From: SZUA-36 sp963753105
Lineage (GTDB): Bacteria > Pseudomonadota > Gammaproteobacteria > Xanthomonadales > SZUA-36
Assembly: GCA_963753105.1 (NCBI GenBank)
Contig: CAVWBD010000001.1
Location: 992,001 to 1,056,000 of the forward strand
DNA: 64,000 bases
Reading direction: 5' to 3'
Shown here: positions 16,760-25,374 of the stretch, one piece after another
How positions within the stretch are numbered: position 1 is the stretch's first letter
Layout of the letters: each line of letters begins with the position of its first letter
Position numbers and translations under genes: made by a program
The notes under the pieces: model-generated
What the model was told of the DNA's origin: nothing
The model's input: the letters and a program-made list of their open reading frames with translations, nothing else
Databases searched by the model: none

Positions 16760-18619
16760 ATGAGGGCGATTCACATGCTAGACTTTTGTCCGGTTTCCAT
16801 TTGGCAGGTTGCAACATTGACCAAGTCCATCGCCTACATAGATTCAAAACGGATGTTGCGGGGTCTGAGTGCAGGTTTCCAGCGGCTTTTTCAGCGCCGG
16901 GAATACATCGACCGGATCAACGTCTTTCCCGTACCGGATGGTGACACCGGCACCAACCTGGTGTTCAGTTTCAAGGTCATCCAGGATGCCGTGCAACACG
17001 CGCATGGTCTTTCCCTGAAACAACTGATGGACAAGGTTGCCAGGGCTTCACTCGATGGCTCCAGGGGCAATTCCGGCGCCATCATGGCGCAATATTTTCA
17101 TGGATTTTCAGAAGCGCTTAGCGAAGATTCCCAGTTGACAGCAACGGAATTGGCAGCGGCCAGCAGCGCCGGTGCAAAGGCCTCGTGGACAGCCATGTCT
17201 GAACCGGTGGCCGGTACCTTGCCCACTGTGCTCGAGGATTTTTCAATCGGTCTGGAGCGCAAGGTCGGGGAAGGTGTCGAGGATATCCAGGATCTGCTTG
17301 AGTACGGTCTGCAATGCGCCCGTGAATCGCTGGCCCACACGCCGGAGCTGTTGCCGATTTTGAAACAGAAGGGTGTCGTTGACGCCGGTGGCCAGGGTTT
17401 CGTGGACCTGATGGAAGGCATTTACGCGTTTATCGAATCCGGCGAAGTTGCAGAGGTGCAGGACCTGCCCGGGGAGTCCTTACCGGAGCACGCCACGACG
17501 ATGGAAATGGATACGGGCTTGCATCGTTTTTGCACCGAATGTGTTATCGAGGGTGACGGGCTGGATCGCGCCGTTATCATGCAGCGGCTGGAGCAACTGG
17601 ACTGCAGTTCGTTGATGGTGGCGGGTGGCAGCGAACGCGTACGTGTTCACCTGCATGTCAACAATCCGGGCGAAGTGTACCTGGCGTGCGAACAATTCGG
17701 TGAGTTGCACCAGCAGAAAGCCGATGACATGGAGCGTCAACACGGCCTGATGAACCAGGCGGGACACGTGGCGATCGTGGCCGATTCAGGGGCGGATATA
17801 CCGCTCGAGGAACAGGAACGCCTGGGTATCCACATGGTTCCGGTGCGCCTGAATTTTGGCACCACCGAGTACATCGACCATATCACCTTGAAGCCTGCAG
17901 ACCTGTACCGGATGCTGGGGGAGACAACGGAGTCGCCCAAGACCTCACAGCCGCCGATCGGGGATTTCAGCCGTCAATATGACCTGTTGACCGCCCACGG
18001 TTACGAGGTCATGTCCGTGGGACTGAGCGAGGCGCTAAGCGGCACCACCCAGGCGGCCAGGGCCGCGGCAGAGAACTTCGACGGTAAAGTACGTGTATTT
18101 GACACCCAGAGCGCCAGTTGCGGGGAAGGCCTGCTGGCAGTGATCGCAGCGGAAGCTGCACAAATGGGGGCGCCCGTGGACGAGATAGAGGCATTGCTTG
18201 AAGAATACATGCCCCAGACCCGGACCATCGCAATCGCTCATGATCTGACTTACCTGGCACGTGGCGGGCGCTTGCCCGGGTGGGTCAAGAAGTTCACGGA
18301 TTTCACGCACATCAGCCCGTTGATCACCGCCAAACAGGGGCGTTTCGGCCTGGCCGGCGTCACGACCGGGATCGGCGCCAAACCCAAGGCGCTGGGTAAG
18401 GCGGCAGTGCGCAGGATGCGTAAGAGCACGACCTACCGTATCCTGATTGCCCACGGGGCCAACCGGGAAGGGGCCGTCGAGTTGAGGCGGTACATTTTGC
18501 ACCGCCACACGCGGGTTCATTCCTGCCATATTACCGAGGCGGGTCCGGCCCTGGGTGTGCACCTGGGCCCGGGTGGCCTGGTGGTGGGTTTCCTGCCACA
18601 ACCCGGACAGTTGAATTGA
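16760..18619 (+). CDS. DAK2-DegV fusion protein, a FakA-FakB-like fatty acid kinase in one chain
   Basis: The N-terminal half matches the DhaL/DAK2 kinase domain of FakA: INVFPVPDGDTGTNL (residues 53-67) holds the Mg-ATP aspartates, and DGSRGNSGAIMAQY and GVVDAGGQGFVDL follow. The second half, from about residue 335 (HVAIVADSGADIP), is a DegV/FakB fatty-acid-binding domain, with the SEALSGTTQAA and LTYLARGGRLPGW motifs. In Firmicutes, FakB carries a fatty acid that FakA phosphorylates; the acyl-phosphate then goes to PlsX/PlsY. The next gene here is plsY, which fits that role. The start is uncertain: the ATG at 16760, a second ATG at 16775, or the TTG at 16817, which begins LTKSIAYIDS and matches the usual domain start best. 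The gene sits between two inverted repeat copies. Confidence 0.88.
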   Translation: MRAIHMLDFCPVSIWQVATLTKSIAYIDSKRMLRGLSAGFQRLFQRREYIDRINVFPVPDGDTGTNLVFSFKVIQDAVQHAHGLSLKQLMDKVARASLDGSRGNSGAIMAQYFHGFSEALSEDSQLTATELAAASSAGAKASWTAMSEPVAGTLPTVLEDFSIGLERKVGEGVEDIQDLLEYGLQCARESLAHTPELLPILKQKGVVDAGGQGFVDLMEGIYAFIESGEVAEVQDLPGESLPEHATTMEMDTGLHRFCTECVIEGDGLDRAVIMQRLEQLDCSSLMVAGGSERVRVHLHVNNPGEVYLACEQFGELHQQKADDMERQHGLMNQAGHVAIVADSGADIPLEEQERLGIHMVPVRLNFGTTEYIDHITLKPADLYRMLGETTESPKTSQPPIGDFSRQYDLLTAHGYEVMSVGLSEALSGTTQAARAAAENFDGKVRVFDTQSASCGEGLLAVIAAEAAQMGAPVDEIEALLEEYMPQTRTIAIAHDLTYLARGGRLPGWVKKFTDFTHISPLITAKQGRFGLAGVTTGIGAKPKALGKAAVRRMRKSTTYRILIAHGANREGAVELRRYILHRHTRVHSCHITEAGPALGVHLGPGGLVVGFLPQPGQLN

Positions 18620-18622
18620 ATG

Positions 18623-18890
18623 AGGGCCTGTTAATACTAACCAGGTCCCTGCGACGGGAATCCATTTTGCTCAATACAAGGAACGATGAGAGTAATGTAC
18701 TTCGAGTACCTGAGTGAAGAGAGACGCCATAGTGGGCAAAATGGGACCCGTCCCTTCGGGTTGCGGTCCCAAATGGCCCCATGCTGCGTTGCTCATCACT
18801 CATTTGGATTCACCAAACTACACTCCTCGCGCCTTGCCTGGCACCATTTGGGCCGGCAACGCAGCGATCTGGATAGTGTTAACAGGCCCT
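18623..18890. repeat. MITE-like repeat element, copy 2 (about 268 bp, inverted relative to copy 1)
   Basis: It begins AGGGCCTGTTAATACTAACC and ends, on the minus strand, with AGGGCCTGTTAACACTATCC, a terminal inverted repeat of about 20 bp. The interior aligns with the reverse complement of copy 1, including the shared GGCAAGGCGCGAGGAGTGTA block. The element fills almost the whole gap between the fakA-fakB-like gene and plsY, ending 4 bp before the plsY start codon. It therefore supplies the plsY upstream region, including whatever ribosome binding site it uses. Confidence 0.85.
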
Positions 18891-18894
18891 TAGC

Positions 18895-19524
18895 ATGACA
18901 GTATTGATTACAAAAATTGTTCTGGCTTACCTGCTGGGTTCCATCTCCGGCAGCTTATTGGTCGGCAAGCTCAGGAAGGTGGATATTCGCAAGCAGGGCA
19001 GTGGCAATGCCGGTGGTACAAACGCATTCCGTACCCAGGGCCTGGTATTTGCCCTGGGTGTGGTGATCATTGATGTGGGCAAAGGGTTCCTGGCGGCCTG
19101 GTGGGTGCCGGCCCTGCCGCTTTGGGGTGCACAGGATGTCGTAAGCCCCGATGTGCTGGTCATGTTGTGTGGTTTTGCGGTCGTTGTCGGACATTGTTTC
19201 CCCGCCTGGCACGGCTTCAAGGGCGGCAAGGGCGCCGCAGCGGCTGTGGGTGCGCTGCTTGTGATCGAACCCTGGGTGTTGGTTCCGCTGATATTGGTGT
19301 GGCTGATAACACTGGTATTGAGCGGCTATGTCAGTCTGGCCACGGTGCTCGCGGGTTTCAGCGTGGTGCCGGCCGCCTGGTGGCTGGGTGACGGGGCACT
19401 GGTGATCTTTGCGGCCATCCTGGCCCTGTTCCTGCTGTTTACGCACCGTAGCAATGTGCGCCGCCTCAGGGATGGGACGGAAAACCGCTTTGAGGGCATT
19501 CGTCTTTTTGCCAGAAAACGCTGA
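18895..19524 (+). CDS. plsY: Glycerol-3-phosphate acyltransferase PlsY
   Basis: PlsY transfers an acyl group from acyl-phosphate to glycerol 3-phosphate, making lysophosphatidic acid at the inner membrane. The 209-residue polytopic protein has the family motifs: LLGSISGSLLVGKL, then GSGNAGGTNAFR near residues 37-48 (motif 1, usually GSGNxGAtNv.R), KGAAAAVGALL in the HGFKGGKGAA phosphate-binding loop near residue 105, and the terminal HRSNVRRLRDGTENRF. Length matches E. coli (205). It follows the repeat element by only 4 bp and precedes birA by 14 bp. The upstream FakA/FakB-like enzyme would make the acyl-phosphate PlsY uses, so the two may work in sequence. Confidence 0.95.
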   Translation: MTVLITKIVLAYLLGSISGSLLVGKLRKVDIRKQGSGNAGGTNAFRTQGLVFALGVVIIDVGKGFLAAWWVPALPLWGAQDVVSPDVLVMLCGFAVVVGHCFPAWHGFKGGKGAAAAVGALLVIEPWVLVPLILVWLITLVLSGYVSLATVLAGFSVVPAAWWLGDGALVIFAAILALFLLFTHRSNVRRLRDGTENRFEGIRLFARKR

Positions 19525-19538
19525 ACGGGCCGGGTAGC

Positions 19539-20522
19539 ATGAGCAATGATGATATCCGAAGCCTGGTCCGCTGCCTGTCGGCAAGCCAATTCCTGAGCGT
19601 ATCACAGCTTGCCGAACAGCTCGGCTGCGACCCTGCCGGGGTCAAACAGCAACTGGAGAAATTGCGCAGACTTGGCGTGGAGATCGAAGAACTCACCGGC
19701 CAGGGTCACCGTTTGAGCGCAGCGCTGGAATTGCTGGACTCCCCTTCGATCCTTGCCGGCCTGGACGGGGCGAGCAGACAGGTTCTTTCCAGTCTGCTTG
19801 TTGAGCTGTCGCTGGATTCAACGAACTCAGCCCTGCGGCGTTTACCACTTATCGAGCAGCATGCAACGGCCATCCTGGCCGAACACCAGTCTTCGGGGCG
19901 GGGCCGCCACGACCGGGAGTGGCATTCACCGTTTGGCAGCAACCTGTACCTGTCACTGGGCTGGACCTTCGATAAACCCATGTCTGAACTGGGCTGCCTG
20001 CCGCTGGTGGTGGCGCTTGCGGCTGCGGTGTCCTTGCACCGGGTGGGCTTGAACGGACACCGCATCAAGTGGCCAAACGACTTGTTGCTCGACGGACACA
20101 AATTGTGCGGTTGCCTGGTGGAGTTGCAGGGCAATGCGCAGGGACCATGCCAGGCGGTACTGGGTGTGGGTATCAATGTACATATGCCGGGTGCGGCTGC
20201 GGACCAGTGCATCGACCAGCCGTGGACGGACTTGCGCTCCCATTTGCCGGGCTGTTCACGCAACGAGTTGGCCACCGTGTTGCTCGAGGAACTGCTCAGG
20301 CACCTTATGCTGTTTGCGGACGAGGGATTTGCACCCCTGGTGGATGCCTGGACACAGCTGGATGCCTTGCAAGGGCAGAGCATTACCGTGCATACCGGCG
20401 ATGGCCCGGTGCGGGGCAAAGCACTGGGTGTCGATCAGCAGGGGGCTTTGTTGCTGGACACAGGTACGGCGGTTCTGAAGCTGTACTCAGGTGAGGTCAG
20501 CTTCAGGGAAACCAATATATAA
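19539..20522 (+). CDS. birA: Bifunctional biotin-[acetyl-CoA-carboxylase] ligase / biotin repressor BirA
   Basis: BirA activates biotin as biotinyl-5'-AMP and attaches it to the biotin carrier subunit of acetyl-CoA carboxylase. The 327-residue product has the N-terminal winged-helix domain (about residues 15-60, SVSQLAEQLGCDPAGVKQQLEKL), so it may also act as a biotin repressor. The catalytic domain carries the ligase signature SSGRGRHDREWHS near residue 120, IKWPNDLLLDGHKLCGCLVE around 182-200, and LGVGINVH. The C-terminal SH3-like domain (VRGKALGVDQQGALLLDTG) is intact. The start ATG lies 14 bp after plsY; the next gene starts 7 bp after the birA stop. Confidence 0.95.
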   Translation: MSNDDIRSLVRCLSASQFLSVSQLAEQLGCDPAGVKQQLEKLRRLGVEIEELTGQGHRLSAALELLDSPSILAGLDGASRQVLSSLLVELSLDSTNSALRRLPLIEQHATAILAEHQSSGRGRHDREWHSPFGSNLYLSLGWTFDKPMSELGCLPLVVALAAAVSLHRVGLNGHRIKWPNDLLLDGHKLCGCLVELQGNAQGPCQAVLGVGINVHMPGAAADQCIDQPWTDLRSHLPGCSRNELATVLLEELLRHLMLFADEGFAPLVDAWTQLDALQGQSITVHTGDGPVRGKALGVDQQGALLLDTGTAVLKLYSGEVSFRETNI

Positions 20523-20529
20523 TGCGCCC

Positions 20530-21279
20530 ATGTTGAGAATCATCGTCATCAGCCTGGTGCTTGTAAACCTGTTATTGCTTGGTTTTCAGGCCAGCAAACC
20601 TGCCCCGCAGGAAGTATCGCCGGTCATTCAAAGCGTGAGCGAAGACCCTGATGTTCCGACCCTGCACCTGTTTGGCGAACTCATGCAAGACCAGCAGTTA
20701 ACGGCGGGTACCCGGCAGTGTTTCAGTCTTGGCCCGTTCCACACCGTCGAGGAACGGATCAGCCTGCGTTCACAGCTGCGCGGTATCGTAACTGCAATCA
20801 GCGAGCGGCAGACCCAGGCCCTGGTGGAAAAGGGCTACTGGGTATTTCTGCCACCGTACGCTTCCCTGTTGGAGGCCAATCGCGCCCTGTTTTCACTGCG
20901 TGCGCTGGGTCTGAATGACATTGCCATCATCCACGATGACGGTGAATGGAAAAACGCCATTTCACTGGGGTATTTCATGCGCCAGGGGAATGCGAACCGG
21001 CGCAAGCAGCAACTGCAGGAAAAGGGCTTTGATGTGCAGGTGCGCGTCAGCCGCCATGCGGAACCCCGCTACTGGCTGGATTATGAGCAGGCGCCCGGGG
21101 TCAGCCTGCTCGAGATGGACATGCAGGATTTCCCGAACGATTTCATGAAACGTGCGTTGCCCTGTCCCGACCTGGGTTTCTTCAGTGTCACGGATAACGA
21201 GCCCGTTGAGAACACATCCGGCCAGGGTGCCGTTTTAGAGGCCGAGCCCGGTGATCTCCCCGAGGATAACAATGGATGA
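20530..21279 (+). CDS. Membrane-anchored SPOR-domain-like protein
   Basis: The 249-residue protein starts with MLRIIVISLVLVNLLLLGF, a single N-terminal membrane anchor or uncleaved signal. A middle segment (about residues 60-170) has the two-fold pattern of SPOR domains: QCFSLGPFHTVEERISLRSQ and YWVFLPPYASLLEANRALFS, followed by FMRQGNANRRKQQLQEKGFD. SPOR domains bind denuded glycan strands at division sites. The fit is moderate because the usual motif spacing is loose. The C-terminus is acidic and probably disordered. The start at 20530 is chosen over an earlier in-frame ATG because the membrane anchor begins there. It trails birA by 7 bp and is the last gene before tRNA-Thr. Confidence 0.78.
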   Translation: MLRIIVISLVLVNLLLLGFQASKPAPQEVSPVIQSVSEDPDVPTLHLFGELMQDQQLTAGTRQCFSLGPFHTVEERISLRSQLRGIVTAISERQTQALVEKGYWVFLPPYASLLEANRALFSLRALGLNDIAIIHDDGEWKNAISLGYFMRQGNANRRKQQLQEKGFDVQVRVSRHAEPRYWLDYEQAPGVSLLEMDMQDFPNDFMKRALPCPDLGFFSVTDNEPVENTSGQGAVLEAEPGDLPEDNNG

Positions 21280-21349
21280 AATTACGTCTTAAAACATTGC
21301 ATTGGCGGCCCGTAAACACATAGAATTCCACCCCCTGAGATTTCCCCAT

Positions 21350-21425
21350 GCCGGTATAGCTCAGCTGGTAGAGCAACTGATTTGTAATCAGTAGGTCCCG
21401 CGTTCGAATCGTGGTGCCGGCACCA
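21350..21425 (+). tRNA. tRNA-Thr (anticodon TGT)
   Basis: A complete 76-nt cloverleaf can be drawn: acceptor GCCGGTA pairs with TGCCGGC, the D arm is GCTC-AGCTGGTAGA-GCAA, the anticodon stem CTGA/TCAG encloses TTTGTAA with anticodon TGT, and the T arm is CCGCG-TTCGAAT-CGTGG. Discriminator A and a genome-encoded CCA follow. The 3' 46 bases are repeated at 34768, marking it as the integration site of the adjoining island. Confidence 0.97.
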
Positions 21426-21426
21426 T
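21380..21426 (+). repeat. Left attachment-site repeat of the tRNA-Thr island
   Basis: The 47 bases from the anticodon loop of tRNA-Thr to one base past CCA recur without mismatch, in the same orientation, at 34768-34814. Such a repeat of a tRNA 3' end is the standard product of tyrosine-recombinase integration into a tRNA gene. The tRNA gene at this end remains whole. Confidence 0.93.
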
Positions 21427-21792
21427 ATTATTCAATAACTTACAAACTTTCATCAAAATATCCAGTCACGCTTTAGTCATATAAACCTGAAATATGTTTA
21501 CTCGACGTTGCTGTATCATCGACCCGAAAAACCGAATGGGTGGACTGGCACGCTAGCTTCAAACAATATTTGCGACGATAGTATAAAAGGAAGGAAGACA
21601 GCCACGAGTCGCTTTATTGCAATATCTCCGGCTTCACAGTTGAGGGTTTTCTGCTGTCGAATCTGCCTGGCTGAAAATGCTAACATAGCTCAGAAATTGC
21701 AGATTCAAGGAAGGCCAGTTGACGACGTGTATTTTCAATACAGTAAGAGCTTCCAGAGCCCGTATCAGAGCGCCTAGCGATTTGATTTGATC
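21427..21792. other. Left-end island sequence without a recognisable gene
   Basis: No protein with family-like features was found on either strand between the left repeat and the small relic at 21793. The CTTTAGTCAT sequence at 21471-21480 resembles the doubled TTTTAGTCAC near the right end of the island. Confidence 0.5.
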
Positions 21793-21942
21793 ATGAACTG
21801 GACGACGGTCATCTGGACAAGCTCTGGAGCCATTTCCCTGACACTGGCCGGTCTCTATCTTTCCGTGTGGAATCGCCAGCGGGACAAGAGGGCACGTGTT
21901 CTTCACAGCTATTCCGCTGAGCGCTCGCCATGCTGGAGTTGA
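21793..21942 (+). pseudogene. N-terminal fragment resembling a membrane sensor protein
   Basis: An ATG at 21793 opens a frame that reads MNWTTVIWTSSGAISLTLAG and LYLSVWNRQRDKRARVL before a stop after about 49 codons. A single hydrophobic helix followed by a WNRQRDKRA segment looks like the first transmembrane helix of multi-helix sensor kinases, which often start MxWxTVIWS. That likeness is from memory and is weak. The rest of such a gene is absent, so this is at best a truncated relic at the left end of the island. Confidence 0.3.
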
Positions 21943-22013
21943 AACTTTTACATGCGCCCACGTCTCAGCATATGGGGAAATTCTGCGCTGGATGCAGAGA
22001 AGAACATTGATTC

Positions 22014-22055
22014 ATCATGAAGGACGGCAAAATCTACAAGAATACTGTTAAGTAA
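22014..22055 (+). pseudogene. C-terminal remnant of an imidazolonepropionase-like amidohydrolase
   Basis: The codons read IMKDGKIYKNTVK and stop. The complete amidohydrolase reading at 28669-30033 ends IMKDGVIYKNTIE and stop, so this is clearly the tail of a related gene whose body is gone. It lies just upstream of the next amidohydrolase, as the 28669-30033 copy lies downstream of another one, suggesting that a tandem array lost members by deletion. Confidence 0.65.
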
Positions 22056-22108
22056 GCTGATCGAGAACTTGGCTAAAGGTTCATTATCCCTCAAAAAGGA
22101 GATTTGAA

Positions 22109-23763
22109 ATGAAACGATTAAGAGCGCTTTTAAGTGTATTGGTACTAACCCTTGCTATGGCCATGCCTGCCTTGGCCGTTGATTACGACATCGTCATCAA
22201 TAACGGCCGGGTCATGGACCCGGAAACGAAGTATGACGCCGTTGCCAATGTCGGCATCAAGGACGGCCGGATCGCCGTCATCACGAAGGACGCGATCAGC
22301 GGCAAGGAGACCATCGACGCCAAAGGGCTGGTGGTGGCGCCGGGATTTATCGATGGGCACCAACATTGTATTGAGCCCTATCAATACCGGTTGATGCTGC
22401 GCGACGGTCGTACGACGCTTCTGGACACAGAGATCGGCGCTCACGGGCCAAAGCTCGACGAGTGGTACAAACGGCGTGAAGGAAAAGCACCGGTGAATTT
22501 CGGCGTGGCGGTCGCCCACGAATTTGCCCGGGCGGAGGTGTTGGACGGCTTTACCGATTGGAAACATTTATACACTCCCGACGCGGAGAAAACCCGCTCC
22601 ACAAAGGACAAGATAGACGGCAAAGAAACCATTAAGGAGGGTTGGTCCAAGACCCGGCCCAATCTGGAGCAGGGAAACCAGATCCTTTCCCTGATTGACG
22701 AAGGCTTGCGCAGGGAGGACTTGGTATTGGTTCTACCGTTGGCTACATGCGCGCGGGGGTTTCGGCCCGCGAGATATTTGAACTGCAAAAGCTGGGCGGG
22801 CTATACGGCCGCTTTATCGCCATGCATTTCCGTTATACGCCCGGTGATGATACCACCGAAGTCAACGGTATCCAGGAGATGCTGGCAAATGCGGCGGCAT
22901 TAGGGACGCCGGCCATCGCCTCCCATTTCAATAATCCGGGATACAATATGGTGCATGAGCTTATGGTGCGGATGCGGGAACGGGGTTACAACGTCTGGGG
23001 CGAAATCTATCCATACGCCGCAGGTTCCACGGCTTTGAATGCCGTATTTCTCGAGCCCGAAGTCTGGGTACAGGCCCTGGGCAACAAATACGAAGAGACG
23101 GTTCAGGATGTCGCGACCGGCGAATTCTACACCCAGGAATCCCGTGAGGAGATGCTCAAAAAAGAACCCGCACGTCTCGTGCTTGTCTACAAAAGCCCCG
23201 AATCGGCGATTGTTGACTGGCTTAAAATGCCCGGCGTGGCTATTGGTAGCGACGGCATGCCCATGATCCCAAGCGATAACCTAACCTGGGATACTCCCTT
23301 CGAAGATCTGCCCAATACCCACCCGCGTACTTCCGGGTCTTTTGGCACCGTGCTTCGCCTTGTCCAGGGAAAACAATATTCCGCTGATGCAGGCCGTATC
23401 CATGACCAGTTACAATTATGCAAAGCCGCTGGGCGAGATGGGGTTGAAGTCCATGCAGGTTCGCGGCCGCATGCAGGAAGGCATGGTGGCCGACATCACC
23501 CTGTTCGATCCTGAAACGGTCAGGGACAATTCGACCTACGCAAACGGTAGACTTCCGTCCACGGGAATTCTTGATGTATTGTTAATGGCGTCATCGTCAT
23601 GAAAGATCAGGAACCACTGAAAGGCGTGAATCCTGGACAGCCGATCCGCTTCGAACCGGTCGAGAGCAAGTTCGAACCGCTCACCAAAGAGGGGTGGACC
23701 CAGACCTTCTATGCCTCCCCGATCGATTTCGGCGGTGGGATTCCTTGTTGTGACTTTCATTGA
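22109..23763 (+). pseudogene. N-acyl-D-amino-acid deacylase-type amidohydrolase, broken by three frame changes
   Basis: The protein starts with a signal peptide (MKRLRALLSVLVLTLAMAMP) after a good AAGGAG site, then the amidohydrolase N-terminus YDIVINNGRVMDPETKYD and the metal motif APGFIDGHQH. It is a clear paralogue of the intact 546-residue gene at 26948. The sense frame changes near 22709 (resuming at GGLGIGSTVGYMRAGVS), near 23361 (resuming at SRENNIPLMQAVSM) and near 23577 (resuming at VNGVIVMKDQEPL), ending at the TGA at 23761-23763. The family hydrolyses N-acylated D-amino acids or related cyclic amides. Three separate single-base or two-base changes argue for a pseudogene, unless they are sequencing errors. 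Corrected length is about 550 residues. Confidence 0.85.
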
Positions 23764-23878
23764 TGCGGCAATCGGAAAAGCAATGAGTTTCTATGAATCG
23801 TGTCGGTGTATTGCCGACACGATTCAAGGAGTCAAAGAATAAGAAAACCGGATTATTAATATTCAAAGGAGAAAAACA

Positions 23879-25349
23879 ATGAAACGAAACATAGCACTAT
23901 TTTTTATTGCACTAGTCTCGTCATTTGTTGACAGTTCAACCGGCAGCTGCCCAGGAAAACATGGACACGCGGTTTGAGGAAATTAAGAGCGAAGCTCAGC
24001 GACTCATGGACGAGATCAAAGTCCCAGGTATAGCCATTGGGATCATGCACGATGGCAAGGTCCAAATGGCCGGCCTCGGCATTACCAATGTTGACGATCC
24101 TCAGGCTGTCACTGAAGCCACCGTGTTTTATATCGGCTCCATATCGAAGTCTTTTACGTCCACCGTAGTTCTTAAAATGTCAGAACGCGGAGAGCTCGAC
24201 CTCGAAGCCCCGGTTCGGAAGTATCTCCCGGAGTTTTCGGTCCTGGATAGAGAGGCTTCAGAAAAGGCGAAGGTCATCGACCTTTTCCAGCACCGGACTG
24301 GCTGGCAAGGCGACTACTTTGAGGATCCCAGTTCGGGGGAAGATGCCTTGGAGAAGGCCGTGCGGGCTTTTCGATTCCTACCGCAACGCACACCTTATGG
24401 CGAGGTCTGGGCCTACAACAATAACAACTTCATCATTGCAGGACGCCTCATTCAAGTCGTAAGCCGTGCAAAATCTTATGAACAAAAAGTTAAGGACGAG
24501 TTGTTTCTGCCCCTGGGCATGACGCACAGCTCCTTCTTCATGGCGGAACTAATGGCAGAACGCTTTGCTGTTGGCCATGCCGGAGTATATGACGGGACGT
24601 CCGAACCTCAGGTCAGCTTTGCGCCTTTTCCGCGCAGCGTCTATCCGGCCGGAGGCATACTCAGTAATGTCAGTGATATGATGAAGTATATGAAATTTCA
24701 GTTTGACGGTAAGGACAAGGACGGCAGTCAACTGTTGTCTCCAAAGTTGCTGGACATGGCGCACAGTCCCTTGGTCGAAGGCGAGCTGAGTGAAAACACC
24801 GGTGTTACGTGGTTCGTTGAGGATATCGGCGGTGTGCGAACCGTTTTTCATGCCGGTCGGTCGGCAGGGGCTACCGCCAAGATGCTGTTTGCACCGGACA
24901 AGAAATTTGGGATCGTTGTTCTTACGAACAGCGACCGCGGTATTGAAGTGTACGATGCGGTAATCGCACTGGCTCTCAAAAAGTATTTGGATATTGAGAG
25001 AACACCCTTGGTTGCAATCACTGCAGATCGTAGTTCCCTTGAACCTTTCGTAGGTCTTTGGTTAGGGGATAATGAAGACTACAAAATCTATTTTGACAAC
25101 GACCAGCTCATGGCTGAGCGCTTGTACAAACCACTAGGAGGAGTCCAAATTTATGAGAACCCTCCACCGATTTCGATGAGTAGCGCGGGTGAAGACATGG
25201 TTATCATGACAGATGGTGCCTTTCAAGGAACGGTTGGTGAGTTGCTGCGTGACAAGTCTGGAAAGCCGGCGTTCCTTAGCATGCAGCACCGGATCTTCCG
25301 TCTGAGAATAGGTTTCATGGTTTTTGCCCTGATGAGGAAGAACGATTAA
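23879..25349 (+). CDS. Exported serine hydrolase (class C beta-lactamase fold) with a frame break in the signal peptide
   Basis: The mature protein has the active-site set of class C-like hydrolases: S-IS-K in FYIGSISKSFTSTVVL, the YNN of WAYNNNNFIIAGR, and a C-terminal HAGRSAGATAKM in place of KTG. A second domain after residue 350 (PFVGLWLGDNEDYKIYFDND) resembles the lipocalin-like tails of such enzymes. The natural start is the ATG at 23879-23881 after AAAGGAGAAA, reading MKRNIALFFIALVSSF, but that frame ends soon after; the body resumes one base later at LTVQPAAAQENMD, cleavage expected after AAAQ. A TTG at 23925 is the only start in the body frame and would give a protein without a full signal peptide. 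The substrate is unknown; a peptide or ester is likely. Confidence 0.8.
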
Positions 25350-25374
25350 TATAATATTTAAAAACGAAAAACAA

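Noticed and set aside
16226..16847. Small proteins encoded in the repeat element at 16218-16476 and the following spacer
   Set aside because: The frames are different in the two copies of the repeat and show no conservation of protein sequence beyond the DNA repeat itself.
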